Shown here one piece after another: positions 8,519 through 17,280 of a stretch of 64,000 bases of DNA. Where the stretch lies: NCBI RefSeq assembly GCF_003987555.1, contig NZ_NGJW01000010.1, forward strand, positions 1 to 64,000, written 5' to 3'. The first letter of the stretch is position 1; each line of letters opens with the position of its first letter. The notes beneath the pieces are model-generated. The model did no database searches, was not told the DNA's origin, and saw only the letters and a program-made list of their open reading frames with translations. This DNA comes from Vagococcus lutrae. Its GTDB lineage: Bacteria > Bacillota > Bacilli > Lactobacillales > Vagococcaceae. Both the position numbers and the translations under genes were made by a program.

Positions 8519-9457
8519 TTAATTTGCGTATGCTGCGATGATTGCTTTTATCGAATGCATTCTATTCTCACCTTGATCAAAAATAACAGATTGTTCTGAT
8601 TCCATTACTTCATCTGTCACTTCTAAGTCACGATAAGCTGGTAAACAATGCATGAAAATAGCATCAGGTTTAGCTTTACTCATAGCCTCTGCGTCAATTA
8701 AGTATGGTTTAAAGGCTGCCTTCAACGCAGCAACTTCCTCATCACTTTGTCCCATACTATACTGCGACATGCCATAAACGATATCCGCATCTTTCAGGCC
8801 TTTATCAAAATCTTGCGTAAATTCAATATGGGCCCCGCTTATTTTAGCTCGTCGTTCTGTTTCTGCTAAAATTTCAGGATCTGCTTTTAAGCCTTCTGGC
8901 ACAACAATACTCAAATCCATACCAAATGTTGCTGCAAAAATCATTGTGGTATAAGCAACGTTATAAAGATTACCTACATAACATATTTTCAGATCAGTTA
9001 ATCGTCCTTTTTTCTCTTTAATCGTCATTAAATCTGCGATACCTTGTGTTGGATGTGCAAGAGCTGTTAACCCATTGATAACTGGTACTCTCATCCAATC
9101 GGAACATTCTTCGACAATCTCATGACCAAAAGTACGGATAAATAGTCCATCAAAATAACGATCCAAAATACGGGCTGTATCTTTTAAAGGTTCGCCACGT
9201 GTCATCTGCATTTCGTCAGGACGTAAGTAGACAACTTTGATACCTAAGTCAGCTGCTGCTCGTTCAAATGCATTACGTGTTCGCGTGCTGTTCTTTTCGA
9301 ATAATGCCGCCCAAACCTGCCCTTTAAAATATTCATGTGGTTCGCGTGATACCCATTTTTGTTTTAAACTTAGACTTAAATCTGTCAAGAATTCTATTTC
9401 CTCACGATTCATATCTTTAAACGCTAAAAAATCTTTACCTCGTAAATTTTGTCTCAT
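8519..9457 (-). CDS. Ornithine-carbamoyltransferase-like enzyme
   Basis: A 312-residue aspartate/ornithine carbamoyltransferase family member. Carbamoyl-phosphate motifs are clear: STRTR at 57-61, HPTQ at 135-138 and HCLP at 270-273. SMG at 234-236 resembles the amino-acid-binding loop of ornithine transcarbamoylases. In a catabolic setting it would cleave a ureido compound with phosphate to an amine and carbamoyl phosphate, feeding the carbamate kinase. The loop before DTAR (EMQMTRGEP) departs from the usual SQIGHKES-like text of anabolic enzymes, so the acceptor may not be ornithine. First gene of the operon, divergent from the PucR-type regulator. Confidence 0.85.
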   Translation of the reverse strand: MRQNLRGKDFLAFKDMNREEIEFLTDLSLSLKQKWVSREPHEYFKGQVWAALFEKNSTRTRNAFERAAADLGIKVVYLRPDEMQMTRGEPLKDTARILDRYFDGLFIRTFGHEIVEECSDWMRVPVINGLTALAHPTQGIADLMTIKEKKGRLTDLKICYVGNLYNVAYTTMIFAATFGMDLSIVVPEGLKADPEILAETERRAKISGAHIEFTQDFDKGLKDADIVYGMSQYSMGQSDEEVAALKAAFKPYLIDAEAMSKAKPDAIFMHCLPAYRDLEVTDEVMESEQSVIFDQGENRMHSIKAIIAAYAN

Positions 9458-9580
9458 TGCTCAACACTTCCTTTATTTATTTGATACTTAAATCTTAACC
9501 AACTTGTATCAATAAATAAATAGTGTTAACATACTATTATAAAACGCTTTCATAGTACTTTTATACAAAAGGAGATTAAC
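9458..9580. promoter_or_regulatory. Divergent promoter region with cre-like site
   Basis: A 123-base gap between the operon's first gene (minus) and the PucR-type regulator (plus) should carry both promoters. At 9539-9552 the minus strand reads TGAAAGCGTTTTAT, 13 of 14 matches to the catabolite response element consensus TGWAARCGYTWNCW, so CcpA repression by preferred sugars is plausible. The GGAG of the regulator is at about 9571. Confidence 0.5.
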
Positions 9581-11200
9581 ATGTACAACCAAACCATTGT
9601 GAAATCACTAACTAACCTGCCTTTATTTATCAATAGCAAGCTTGTGACAAATCAATATTCCTTATACAATCCATTCAACAACATTACCATTATGGATACT
9701 CGCGACATTGTCTCCTGGCTTAATGAATATGAAATATTAATCATCGGTAATTATTTTAAGAAAGGATTTATCAGCGATTCTTTTATTCAACAACTGGCAG
9801 AGAAGAAGTTAGCTGCCATTATTACAAAAAGAAAATTTGAACCCTATATCAGCGATGAAGTTTTTGAAGCCTGTGACCATTATAATATCGCCCTAATTAT
9901 CTGTGAGGATCACTACAGCTGGACGAATATTCAAACACCTGTTTTAGAACTTATTACAACGCGTCAATTAACATACTTAAAAGAAAACTATGATTTCTAT
10001 CAAATCGTTATTAATTCAATAAACAATGATTATTATTCTAATAATCTTTGTAATCACATTTATTACGTAGCTGACCTATCTTTGGCTATTTTAAATCATG
10101 ATTGTTCTTTCATTGATTACTCAGAAAATATTGAGTGGCACGACTACTTAACTGATTTCCAGCCATCTGATAAGCAAATGATAGGAAAATTTTCAAATGA
10201 TGAGGCTTTTTTTGGTTATATTCATAGTAATAAGCAACTAGCAAATGATCATCTCAAACTCTTTGTCTACCCTTTTTTAAGTGTCAATAATAGTCAGCAA
10301 TATTTATTAATACTAACTCCTGACTATCTTAAGCAGCTTGAACCTCGTGTTCTTGAAAAAATGAATACGGTGATTTCTATTTATTCTCTAAGAAATTCTT
10401 TTTTACGTCAGAGTATCAAATCATCTTTTTATGCTAACAATCTTACTTATCAAGAATTAGTAGCTGGGAAACTCTCAAAAAATAAAGAGCACCATCTTCT
10501 TGCAATGCTTGAATGTCAACCAGAATCCCAGTTTTATTTAATCACCTGTGCGTATTCAATGCATGAAGAAACTACGGATATTCACAGAGCTATCGATTTT
10601 TACGCCTATTTCAAAGACCATAATCTATACGCCAAATCTATTCATTTTTTTACTAAAGATACTATTTTAGCTTTTTTAGTAGAAGACAGTCTTAATCCAA
10701 TGGACCATATGGTTACCTATGTAAATAAGTTGGTCAGCGATTATTTCATACCTCATCATTTTAAAATTGGCGTTAGTAAAGTACATTCTCTAAAAGACAC
10801 GTATAAAAGTTGGCATGAATCTAAAGATGCTCTATACTTCCTTTTCAATACAAATTCAAAAAAAGACATCAAAAAATACCAAGACTTGGGTATTTTAAAT
10901 ATATTTATTAACAATAAAGGTGAACTAAACGATTTTCTATGCAAAGAAATGATTGACACTTATATACAACCACTGTTAACCTATGATCAAAAAAATCATA
11001 CAGATTTACTCAATACGCTCATTATTTTCTTTTCTCTAAACTGCTCTTATAAAGAGACAAGTGAACATCTGTTTCTCCATGTTAACTCCTTACGATCACG
11101 TATCGCTACTATTGAAAAAATTTTAAATATCGATATTACGAATACAGATGATAAATTTAATTTATATACCGCACTTAAGATTTATCAATCTGATATCTAA
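9581..11200 (+). CDS. PucR/CdaR-type transcriptional regulator
   Basis: A 539-residue regulator. The N-terminal ~120 residues resemble the PucR-like sensing domain, and the last ~60 residues (LNTLIIFFSLNCSYKETSEHL onward) match the PucR C-terminal helix-turn-helix, with the usual LFLHVNSLRSRIATIEKIL segment. Such proteins generally activate adjacent catabolic genes in response to nitrogen-rich metabolites such as purines or amino acids. It diverges from the carbamoyltransferase operon at 2597-9457, so it probably activates that operon when its guanidino substrate is present. AAAGGAG precedes the ATG. The ligand is unknown. Confidence 0.8.
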   Translation: MYNQTIVKSLTNLPLFINSKLVTNQYSLYNPFNNITIMDTRDIVSWLNEYEILIIGNYFKKGFISDSFIQQLAEKKLAAIITKRKFEPYISDEVFEACDHYNIALIICEDHYSWTNIQTPVLELITTRQLTYLKENYDFYQIVINSINNDYYSNNLCNHIYYVADLSLAILNHDCSFIDYSENIEWHDYLTDFQPSDKQMIGKFSNDEAFFGYIHSNKQLANDHLKLFVYPFLSVNNSQQYLLILTPDYLKQLEPRVLEKMNTVISIYSLRNSFLRQSIKSSFYANNLTYQELVAGKLSKNKEHHLLAMLECQPESQFYLITCAYSMHEETTDIHRAIDFYAYFKDHNLYAKSIHFFTKDTILAFLVEDSLNPMDHMVTYVNKLVSDYFIPHHFKIGVSKVHSLKDTYKSWHESKDALYFLFNTNSKKDIKKYQDLGILNIFINNKGELNDFLCKEMIDTYIQPLLTYDQKNHTDLLNTLIIFFSLNCSYKETSEHLFLHVNSLRSRIATIEKILNIDITNTDDKFNLYTALKIYQSDI

Positions 11201-11271
11201 GGTAATACTCCTTTAATAATATTTTTTACTAAATGATACATTCTACTTAAAATCGATTATTTTCTCTTATT

Positions 11272-11316
11272 AAAAAAGCTGACAGGCATCGTTAGTCGAT
11301 GACTGTCAGCTTTTTT
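11272..11316. terminator. Strong bidirectional terminator
   Basis: A perfect 14-bp stem (AAAAAAGCTGACAG with CTGTCAGCTTTTTT) and a 17-base loop. Its arms begin in A6 and end in T6, so it works on both strands, closing the regulator (plus) and the acetyltransferase (minus). Confidence 0.92.
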
Positions 11317-11426
11317 AATAAATAGCGTATGCATACTCTCTGTTTTAGCTTTTAAACATATCCTTACTCTTCAATAACTAGCAACTAACACTCTTATCTA
11401 TTACTTGAACACTTTAAAATTTAGTT

Positions 11427-11834
11427 TTAATATTCTTTGTAAAAAGCCACTGCATTACCTTTATCACATGAAACAAAATTAAATTTCTCATAAAAACTCC
11501 GCACATCAGGAGCTTCTTCCGTTAATAAGACTTTTTGACGAACTTCCGGATAATTTTCTAATAATTTACTTAGCAAAGCTGTCCCAATCCCCCTATTTTG
11601 GAAATCTGGGTGAACAAGGAGATCTTGTACATACAAAATCGTTTCACCATCTCCCACACCTCTCACTAAGCCGATTAAGTTACTATCATCCCAAGCCGTT
11701 ATCACAGATAATGACGCACTCACAGCTCTCTCTAACCGAGACAAATCAGTCGTATAGGCTAGGCAACCAACACTCGCATATAAATGCTCTAATTGATTTT
11801 TTTCAATGTGTTTATTTTCCTGATAATTAATCAT
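11427..11834 (-). CDS. GNAT-family N-acetyltransferase
   Basis: A 135-residue acetyl-CoA-dependent transferase. The acetyl-CoA loop motif is visible as VHPDFQNRGIGTALLSKLL (about 74-92), and the C-terminal FYEKFNFV segment is typical. The acceptor (small molecule or protein) cannot be told. AAAGGAGG lies before the ATG. It looks monocistronic, closed by the terminator at 11272-11316. Confidence 0.85.
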   Translation of the reverse strand: MINYQENKHIEKNQLEHLYASVGCLAYTTDLSRLERAVSASLSVITAWDDSNLIGLVRGVGDGETILYVQDLLVHPDFQNRGIGTALLSKLLENYPEVRQKVLLTEEAPDVRSFYEKFNFVSCDKGNAVAFYKEY

Positions 11835-12049
11835 AGATTTCCTCCTTTAGACTGTTTGATTGATAAAAGACCTGTCATTTATGAGTCATTTTATCTACTT
11901 TCTCTTATAATAGACTCATAATACCATAAAAAAGCGCCTATAAATGTTTGATAACTGGGATTTTTAACATTATTTCTATAGCTTGTAGACAGTCGTAACC
12001 GTCTCTCATGTCTCTCTAGATAGCCTCATGTTAAATGACTTCGCAACGA

Positions 12050-12580
12050 CTAAAAACCGTTGTCGCTTTGTAAAAATATTATTTCTTCATCAGTTGATTT
12101 TCTACCTAATAAGGCATTTCGATGTGGGTATCTCCCGAATTTTTTTAAAATATCTAGGTGCATGTTTTCATATTTCAACCTTTTTTCCAGACCTGGTTCA
12201 CTAAATAACCTCAACGCCGTTTCATGAATTTTTAACGATTCAGAATGCATAAATGGCATATACAGAAAACTACGTTCTGCTGCACTTAACTTCATACGCT
12301 CCTCACCATAAACTGCTTCTTGAGCTAAGATTAAAGCAAGAGAATCTTGTGCAAACGCGCGGTGATCATTTCGATAGATATTGCGAGAAAATTGATCGAG
12401 CACAATAATTTCCGCTAATCTTCCTTCAATCGAATTTCGCCATTCAAAGAGTTCCCCTTGTTTCGCTTGTTCTAATGTTTTTAAAAACCGTTGTCGTATT
12501 TCTTCGTCAAGTGACGCATCTTTTTTAAACCAATCAGACGGCGTAATTTCTTTAAACCAAAAATCTAATACTTCTTGCAT
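12050..12580 (-). CDS. DUF924-family protein
   Basis: A 176-residue soluble protein with the DUF924 pattern: VLDFWF at the N-terminus, WFKKDASLDEEIRQRF, then VLDQFSRNIYRNDHRAFAQD and a C-terminal FGRYPHRNALLGRKST. The family is helical (TPR-like) and its biochemical role is not established. The start is placed at 12580 because GAAGGTGG lies just before this ATG; an in-frame ATG seven codons upstream lies ahead of that site. No clear operon partner. Confidence 0.85.
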   Translation of the reverse strand: MQEVLDFWFKEITPSDWFKKDASLDEEIRQRFLKTLEQAKQGELFEWRNSIEGRLAEIIVLDQFSRNIYRNDHRAFAQDSLALILAQEAVYGEERMKLSAAERSFLYMPFMHSESLKIHETALRLFSEPGLEKRLKYENMHLDILKKFGRYPHRNALLGRKSTDEEIIFLQSDNGF

Positions 12581-12676
12581 ATTTCCACCTTCTTTTTTCA
12601 TATCTGCTATCGTCCTTAATAAAACCCATGATTAACAAACTTATGACCCTCAAATTTAACACGTCGCACTTAGAAA

Positions 12677-13456
12677 CTATTTGATTAAGACAACTCCATT
12701 ATAAAAATTGATAAAAATTACTAACAGCACAACTCCTACAAAAATTTTTGCAACGTATTTATCTGACACTTTTCCACTTACAACCCCACCAATATAACCA
12801 CCCAATATTGCCGCAGGAATAATGACCCATAAAAATGTTAAATCATACGCTTGATATCCCTCACTCAACCCAATCTCAACTAGTTTTGCTAATTGAGAAA
12901 AGAAGATGGTAATAATAGAATATACCGTCGCATCTTTCATGGTAAGACCAAAACAAAATATAAGTAATGACACATTAATTGGCCCACCACCTATGCCTAA
13001 GAAAGTTGAGAAACTACCTAAAAAAAGACCAACCATCAAATAGCTCAACCAACCTGATAAATTCAACATTTTTTTACTAGATAAGGTGTATATCAACACT
13101 AAAATTAATGAAATAATTGTTAAAACAATTTGAATCAATTGCACTTTGTCCGAATTATAAAAGCCTTGTAAATAAACGAAAAGACGATTACCTAGAATGC
13201 CTCCCATAATAGATCCTAGAGAGACAAAACCGGCTTCAAACCACCTCACCTTTATCCCATTTTTTATTTGCTTAAACGTCGAAGAAATCGACATCGTAAA
13301 AACCGCAACTGACGAATAAAAAGTGATCGCACTTAACGTGTGAAAACCAATACTATCAAATACTGGTTTAATAATCACACCGCCACCCATACCAGAAATA
13401 GCTCCCACTGTATTGGCTAAAATAATCACTAAAAAATATATAATATATCGACTCAT
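12677..13456 (-). CDS. TauE/SafE-family permease
   Basis: A 259-residue membrane protein with seven to eight hydrophobic segments and the two glycine-rich family repeats (ISGMGGGVIIKPV near the N-terminus and LGIGGGPINVSLL in the second half). Members export or import sulfite, sulfonates or other organic anions. GGAGGT sits four bases before the ATG at 13456, which is preferred over the ATG eight codons upstream. It lies 3' of the larA operon but is separated from it by a terminator, so a functional link to LarA is possible but not shown. Confidence 0.85.
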   Translation of the reverse strand: MSRYIIYFLVIILANTVGAISGMGGGVIIKPVFDSIGFHTLSAITFYSSVAVFTMSISSTFKQIKNGIKVRWFEAGFVSLGSIMGGILGNRLFVYLQGFYNSDKVQLIQIVLTIISLILVLIYTLSSKKMLNLSGWLSYLMVGLFLGSFSTFLGIGGGPINVSLLIFCFGLTMKDATVYSIITIFFSQLAKLVEIGLSEGYQAYDLTFLWVIIPAAILGGYIGGVVSGKVSDKYVAKIFVGVVLLVIFINFYNGVVLIK

Positions 13457-13527
13457 CTTGACCTCCATCTTAAACATAATACTGATTTTTCTTTAAGACA
13501 TTCATCATGGTTACCACATAAAAAGAG

Positions 13528-13551
13528 AAGGCTGAGAAATTTCTCAGCCTT
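13528..13551. terminator. Terminator of the pfk-tpi-larA operon
   Basis: A perfect 24-base palindrome, AAGGCTGAGAAA followed by TTTCTCAGCCTT, lies five bases after the larA stop codon, with a T-rich tail on the minus strand. Confidence 0.85.
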
Positions 13552-13555
13552 ATGT

Positions 13556-15025
13556 TTATTTACTATATTTAAGCGCAGCAGGTGGTAAATCATCTTTCAT
13601 CATCAAGTGAACAGCTGCTGTGGTGTAAGTTTTTGGCAGTGCTAGAATATTAGGGTTTTCTCCAACAAATTTCTTTTTAGCCTCTTCTAGGGCTTCTTCA
13701 AATGTTGCACGTGTTTTCAATCCCATTCCACGTGCGTAACCAGGTTCCTCAGCTCCTACAATATAGATAGCAGACGTATGTTTTTCTGCTAAATGACCGC
13801 AGGAAATCATACTAAAACCATGGAATGGATGGAAGGCATTGCCATAACGGTAACGTCTAATGTATTCTTCGTTGGTTGCAAATAACTCACCATAACGATT
13901 CATGTCTGGTAGCACGTTCATGCTTTCTGTTTGGAACATTTCATACATCTCTTTCGTGTATGGCCATAGGTTTTCATTAAAGTTCCCATTACATATACTT
14001 GCACATATAATAACACAGTTGTCGCTCATAATACGCTTATGACGAATGACTTGAGCAGATAACGCCTGCATCATCATAATTGGATTGGTCCCCATTCCAT
14101 CACCATAGTGGAAAAATTGCGGCATTCCAAAAACAAGAACATCATACTTTTTCTCAGCAAAAGGCACATACGTTCTTTGGTTACCTAATTTCCAAGATTT
14201 TTCTTGAACAGCGTTGGCTGTCCCACTGTTGATTTCAATTTGACGTGATTTTGTATCTAAAACAGCGTCACAACAGAAGAATTTTTTACCCATTTTCTCT
14301 TCCATGTGTTCGCCAATCTCATCAAATTTATGACGCATCAATGAGTTATTATTAACTGGCACAAAATCGGGACGGTGCATCACTTTAGGGACATGGTGAG
14401 AGGCAATCGATTTCCAATGGGTAATACCTGTTGAACAATGTTTGTATCCTCCTGAGTAGCCACCATAGGGATTCCCTTGCGTATGGCCGATCAAAATAGC
14501 TAAATCACTATCATAAACATATTTATTCATGATAACAGGATCCCCACTACTAGTTTTGCCTAAATCAACTAAGTTGTCATAATCTTCACTATCATGGTTG
14601 ATAATTTGATTACTACTAGAAAACTCATGAAATATCTCAGGCCCAAGTACATTATAAATTTCTTTTTCCGTATTTTTACGGTGCAAACCATTAGAACAAA
14701 TTAATAAAATATCTTCTTTTTTAACGCCCGCTTGATACAACTCTTTTAAAATTAATTTAATAGAGACTTTTCGGTGTGAATTATATTGTTCTCCACCTTT
14801 AACTCGGTCCGGGAAAATAATAGTAACTTTACTTCCTTCTTTAACTAGTTTAGAAATAGGATCCATCCCTAATGGGTTTCTAATTGATTCTAATGTGGCA
14901 CTTTCAATTTCATTCTCTGGCAAACACGGTGGATCAGCTACTGTTTCCCCAGGGATAAAGACATCCGTTGTATCAGGTAATTCCGCTTCAATTTGACCAT
15001 GTCCATATTCAAATGCTAATTTCAT
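13556..15025 (-). CDS. larA: LarA-family nickel-pincer racemase/epimerase
   Basis: A 489-residue member of the lactate racemase (LarA, DUF2088) superfamily, which uses the nickel-pincer nucleotide to racemise or epimerise 2-hydroxy acids by hydride transfer. By-eye alignment with the Lactiplantibacillus plantarum enzyme places a conserved His at H115 (GLHR), H181 (GHTQ), the cofactor-attaching Lys at K195 (GGYSGGYK) and a nickel-ligand His at H210 or H211, spaced 16 residues from the Lys as expected. It is longer than classical LarA (about 425 aa), so it belongs to another subgroup and the substrate is probably not lactate. It is co-transcribed with a Pfk-like kinase and a TPI paralogue; cofactor genes lie at 26356-29169. 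Confidence 0.88.
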   Translation of the reverse strand: MKLAFEYGHGQIEAELPDTTDVFIPGETVADPPCLPENEIESATLESIRNPLGMDPISKLVKEGSKVTIIFPDRVKGGEQYNSHRKVSIKLILKELYQAGVKKEDILLICSNGLHRKNTEKEIYNVLGPEIFHEFSSSNQIINHDSEDYDNLVDLGKTSSGDPVIMNKYVYDSDLAILIGHTQGNPYGGYSGGYKHCSTGITHWKSIASHHVPKVMHRPDFVPVNNNSLMRHKFDEIGEHMEEKMGKKFFCCDAVLDTKSRQIEINSGTANAVQEKSWKLGNQRTYVPFAEKKYDVLVFGMPQFFHYGDGMGTNPIMMMQALSAQVIRHKRIMSDNCVIICASICNGNFNENLWPYTKEMYEMFQTESMNVLPDMNRYGELFATNEEYIRRYRYGNAFHPFHGFSMISCGHLAEKHTSAIYIVGAEEPGYARGMGLKTRATFEEALEEAKKKFVGENPNILALPKTYTTAAVHLMMKDDLPPAALKYSK

Positions 15026-15038
15026 TTATATTCTCTCC

Positions 15039-15863
15039 TTATAATAAATATTGTTTTACGATATTTTCAAACTCTTCTGGATAAAAACCAATATCACCTG
15101 AAAAACGAGTTAATGCGATTAAACCACCATCGACTTCAGGAATTGACTGAAGCATATTGGCGTTATCTTCCTTCAAACCTCCACCGTATACAACGGCTAA
15201 TCCGTCAGTAACTTCTTTAATAAAGCGCACAACTTTTTGAATATAATCTTTATCAGGGGGCGTTTTGCCCGGTCCAATAGCCCATACTGGTTCATAGGCA
15301 ATGGTCACCTTAGAAACATCGACATCTTTCAATCCGATTTTTAACTGTTCTGCTAACACATCTTGCCAGCGATCTTGCTCCTCTGCTTTTTCACCAATAC
15401 AATATAAAACCTCCATTCCTGAATCGATGGCTGCTTTAATTTCTTTATTCAAAATTTTGTTAACTAAATTAATATCTTCACTACCTGCTAATTTAATCAG
15501 TTCACTTTTATCATTACGTTCCTCACAATGTCCGATAATTGTGCTAGTAACCCCCATCGCTTTCATGGCAGTAGCAGGTCGATTACTAGTGAATGCTCCA
15601 AAATTTTTTCCAATATCCTCACGATAAACCGATTGACAACCAATTTTCAGAGAACTATTTTCTGTTATAACTGACATTGCAGGCAGAATATGTGCTTCAG
15701 GGAAGTAAATCGCAAAATCTGCTAACTGATGGTATTTTTCAATAATCGTTTGAGTTTCACTCGCTATAAAACTGCCCCATTTCTCAACACCCTTCAAACT
15801 ATTTACGCCACCTAATTCTTTTGGGACATCAAACCGTTTTAGATTCACATAGATTTTTTTCAT
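15039..15863 (-). CDS. Triosephosphate isomerase paralogue
   Basis: A 274-residue TIM-barrel isomerase with the catalytic set of triosephosphate isomerase: K9 in NLKRFD, H112 in IGHCEERND, E191 in AYEPVWAIG and the phosphate-binding YGGGLK. The GHCEE in place of the usual GHSERR, the altered GQSVYREDIGKNFG loop and its length mark a divergent paralogue, not the glycolytic housekeeping enzyme; it may isomerise another sugar phosphate such as a tetrulose phosphate. Its ATG overlaps the stop of the upstream kinase by four bases (ATGA), so the two are coupled. Middle gene of the pfk-tpi-larA operon. Confidence 0.85.
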   Translation of the reverse strand: MKKIYVNLKRFDVPKELGGVNSLKGVEKWGSFIASETQTIIEKYHQLADFAIYFPEAHILPAMSVITENSSLKIGCQSVYREDIGKNFGAFTSNRPATAMKAMGVTSTIIGHCEERNDKSELIKLAGSEDINLVNKILNKEIKAAIDSGMEVLYCIGEKAEEQDRWQDVLAEQLKIGLKDVDVSKVTIAYEPVWAIGPGKTPPDKDYIQKVVRFIKEVTDGLAVVYGGGLKEDNANMLQSIPEVDGGLIALTRFSGDIGFYPEEFENIVKQYLL

Positions 15864-17047
15864 TGCTTGTCGTTCCCTTCGTTAAAATTTACAAAATTTG
15901 AGATTTCACTTGAAACAAGTGGTTTTACCCAATCAATAAATTCCTGAGTCACATCATTCCCCATCTCATTATAAAATGAGCTTGGCAGCGTTTTTTCATG
16001 TAACATTACTTTTTCAATTGGCAAATTAACTAACTCAATCTCATATTTATCTGTCGGTTTACGCTCAATGCCAATCATGACGCCACTAATCCCTTGAAGA
16101 GCTACCTTCACTGCTTCTCTTCCTACTAAAATCGCTTCTTCTCGATCGACATCAGACTGCATCGTTATAGAAGCACGGCCAGCAATACCTGGTTTTTCAC
16201 TTCGAGCTTTTACGCCTAATTCACGAATCACGAGTTCTGCCAAATATGTTCCAACATCGCCTGGATAAGAAGAGCGACCAGATTCATATAATGGAGGAAC
16301 AATTGATTTACCATCTTCTCCTTTTAGCCCTTCACTTACAACGACAACAATTCCACCGTAGCGTTCATATTGTTCTTTCACTTCTTTTAAAAAGCGCTTT
16401 TTATCGAAAGTGACTTCTGGTAAATATATTAAGTGAGGCGCGTCCCCTTCACGTTTTCTTGCTAAAGTTGAAGCTGCTGTTATCCAGCCAGCATTTCTAC
16501 CCATTGCTTCAATGATCGAAACATGAATCGGTAATGATTTAACATCCATCCCGATTTCTGCAGTTGTTTTTGCAATATAATTAGCTGCACTTGCATAACC
16601 TGGGGCGTGATCAGTTAAAGCTAAATCATTATCGATTGTTTTGGGTATCCCTACTACGATAACATCTGTTCCTTCACATGCTTTCTTTACTTTCCCACAG
16701 GTGTCCATCGTCCCATTTCCACCATTAAACAACACATATTTGATTTTGTTCTTTTTAAAAATAGCGGGCATACTTTGATAATCAGCTTCAGTCAATTCAA
16801 ACCGAGAGGTGCCAATAGCTGTCCCAGGCGTTTCTAACAATTTTTCAAGGACACTAGATTCTTGTAACTTTAGATCAACAAAATTTTCTTGCAAAATACC
16901 ATCTGTCCCACCCAGAGAGGCATAGACTTTATCAATTTCATCATATTGTTGCGCTTCAACAATGACCCCATATAAAGAAGCATTCATAACAGCAGTGGGG
17001 CCACCACCATGAACTATTAAGATATTTGATTTCTTCACGTTTTTCAT
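15860..17047 (-). CDS. 6-phosphofructokinase-like sugar-phosphate kinase
   Basis: A 395-residue PfkA-superfamily enzyme. Motifs: GGGPTAVMN at 14-22, GGNGTMDT at 109-116, PKTIDND at 135-141 and MGRNAGW at 182-188. The lysine before TIDND is typical of PPi-using or mixed types, while the Gly in the fourth position of GGNGT is typical of ATP-using types. The usual Asp in GGDG is Asn here. So the phosphate donor is uncertain and the substrate may be a ketose phosphate other than fructose 6-phosphate. First gene of the operon; two LacI-type operators lie upstream. Confidence 0.82.
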   Translation of the reverse strand: MKNVKKSNILIVHGGGPTAVMNASLYGVIVEAQQYDEIDKVYASLGGTDGILQENFVDLKLQESSVLEKLLETPGTAIGTSRFELTEADYQSMPAIFKKNKIKYVLFNGGNGTMDTCGKVKKACEGTDVIVVGIPKTIDNDLALTDHAPGYASAANYIAKTTAEIGMDVKSLPIHVSIIEAMGRNAGWITAASTLARKREGDAPHLIYLPEVTFDKKRFLKEVKEQYERYGGIVVVVSEGLKGEDGKSIVPPLYESGRSSYPGDVGTYLAELVIRELGVKARSEKPGIAGRASITMQSDVDREEAILVGREAVKVALQGISGVMIGIERKPTDKYEIELVNLPIEKVMLHEKTLPSSFYNEMGNDVTQEFIDWVKPLVSSEISNFVNFNEGNDKQ

Positions 17048-17126
17048 CCTTTCCTATCACCGTTACTCAAAAACTTTCCTTATGTTTAGATTACCTTATT
17101 TTAAACTCAGAAATATAAAAAAATAG

Positions 17127-17138
17127 GCAAACGTTTGC
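17127..17138. promoter_or_regulatory. Perfect operator palindrome GCAAACGTTTGC (copy 1)
   Basis: A 12-bp perfect palindrome of LacI-family type in the divergent region between the pfk-tpi-larA operon and its LacI regulator. The identical 12-mer occurs at 34072-34083, upstream of the nik-lar operon. It lacks the outer TG/CA of a CcpA site. Confidence 0.7.
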
Positions 17139-17202
17139 TTTACTTTTAAACATCTCTATAGCTTGTTTATGTTACCTTATATATAGAGATTATCGATAGG
17201 TT

Positions 17203-17214
17203 GAAAACGTTTTC
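17203..17214. promoter_or_regulatory. Second operator palindrome GAAAACGTTTTC
   Basis: Another perfect 12-bp palindrome with the same central AAACGTTT, 76 bases from the first. A half-matching GATAACGTTTGC follows at 17225-17236. The tandem arrangement suggests repression by looping or autoregulation of the LacI gene at 17281. Confidence 0.6.
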
Positions 17215-17280
17215 TATGGATATAGATAACGTTTGCTTAAACCATTGTTTACTGTATAATAAATAAAAAGGGGAATACTA

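Noticed and set aside
2597-9457. Classical arginine deiminase (arcABCD) operon
   Set aside because: No ~400-residue arginine deiminase is present; the hydrolase is of the short DDAH-like type, and a 2-hydroxyacid dehydrogenase and a PucR-type regulator are extra.
12581-12601. Longer N-terminus of the DUF924 protein
   Set aside because: The ribosome binding site GAAGGTGG lies within this extension and serves the downstream ATG at 12580.
13556-15025. Annotation of the LarA-family protein as lactate racemase
   Set aside because: It is clearly longer than lactate racemase and sits with sugar-phosphate genes; only the superfamily and cofactor can be supported.
17127-17214. The AAACGTTT palindromes as plain CcpA sites
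   Set aside because: They lack the outer TG...CA of catabolite response elements and the exact 12-mer recurs before the nik-lar operon, which fits a dedicated LacI operator better. CcpA is kept as an alternative.
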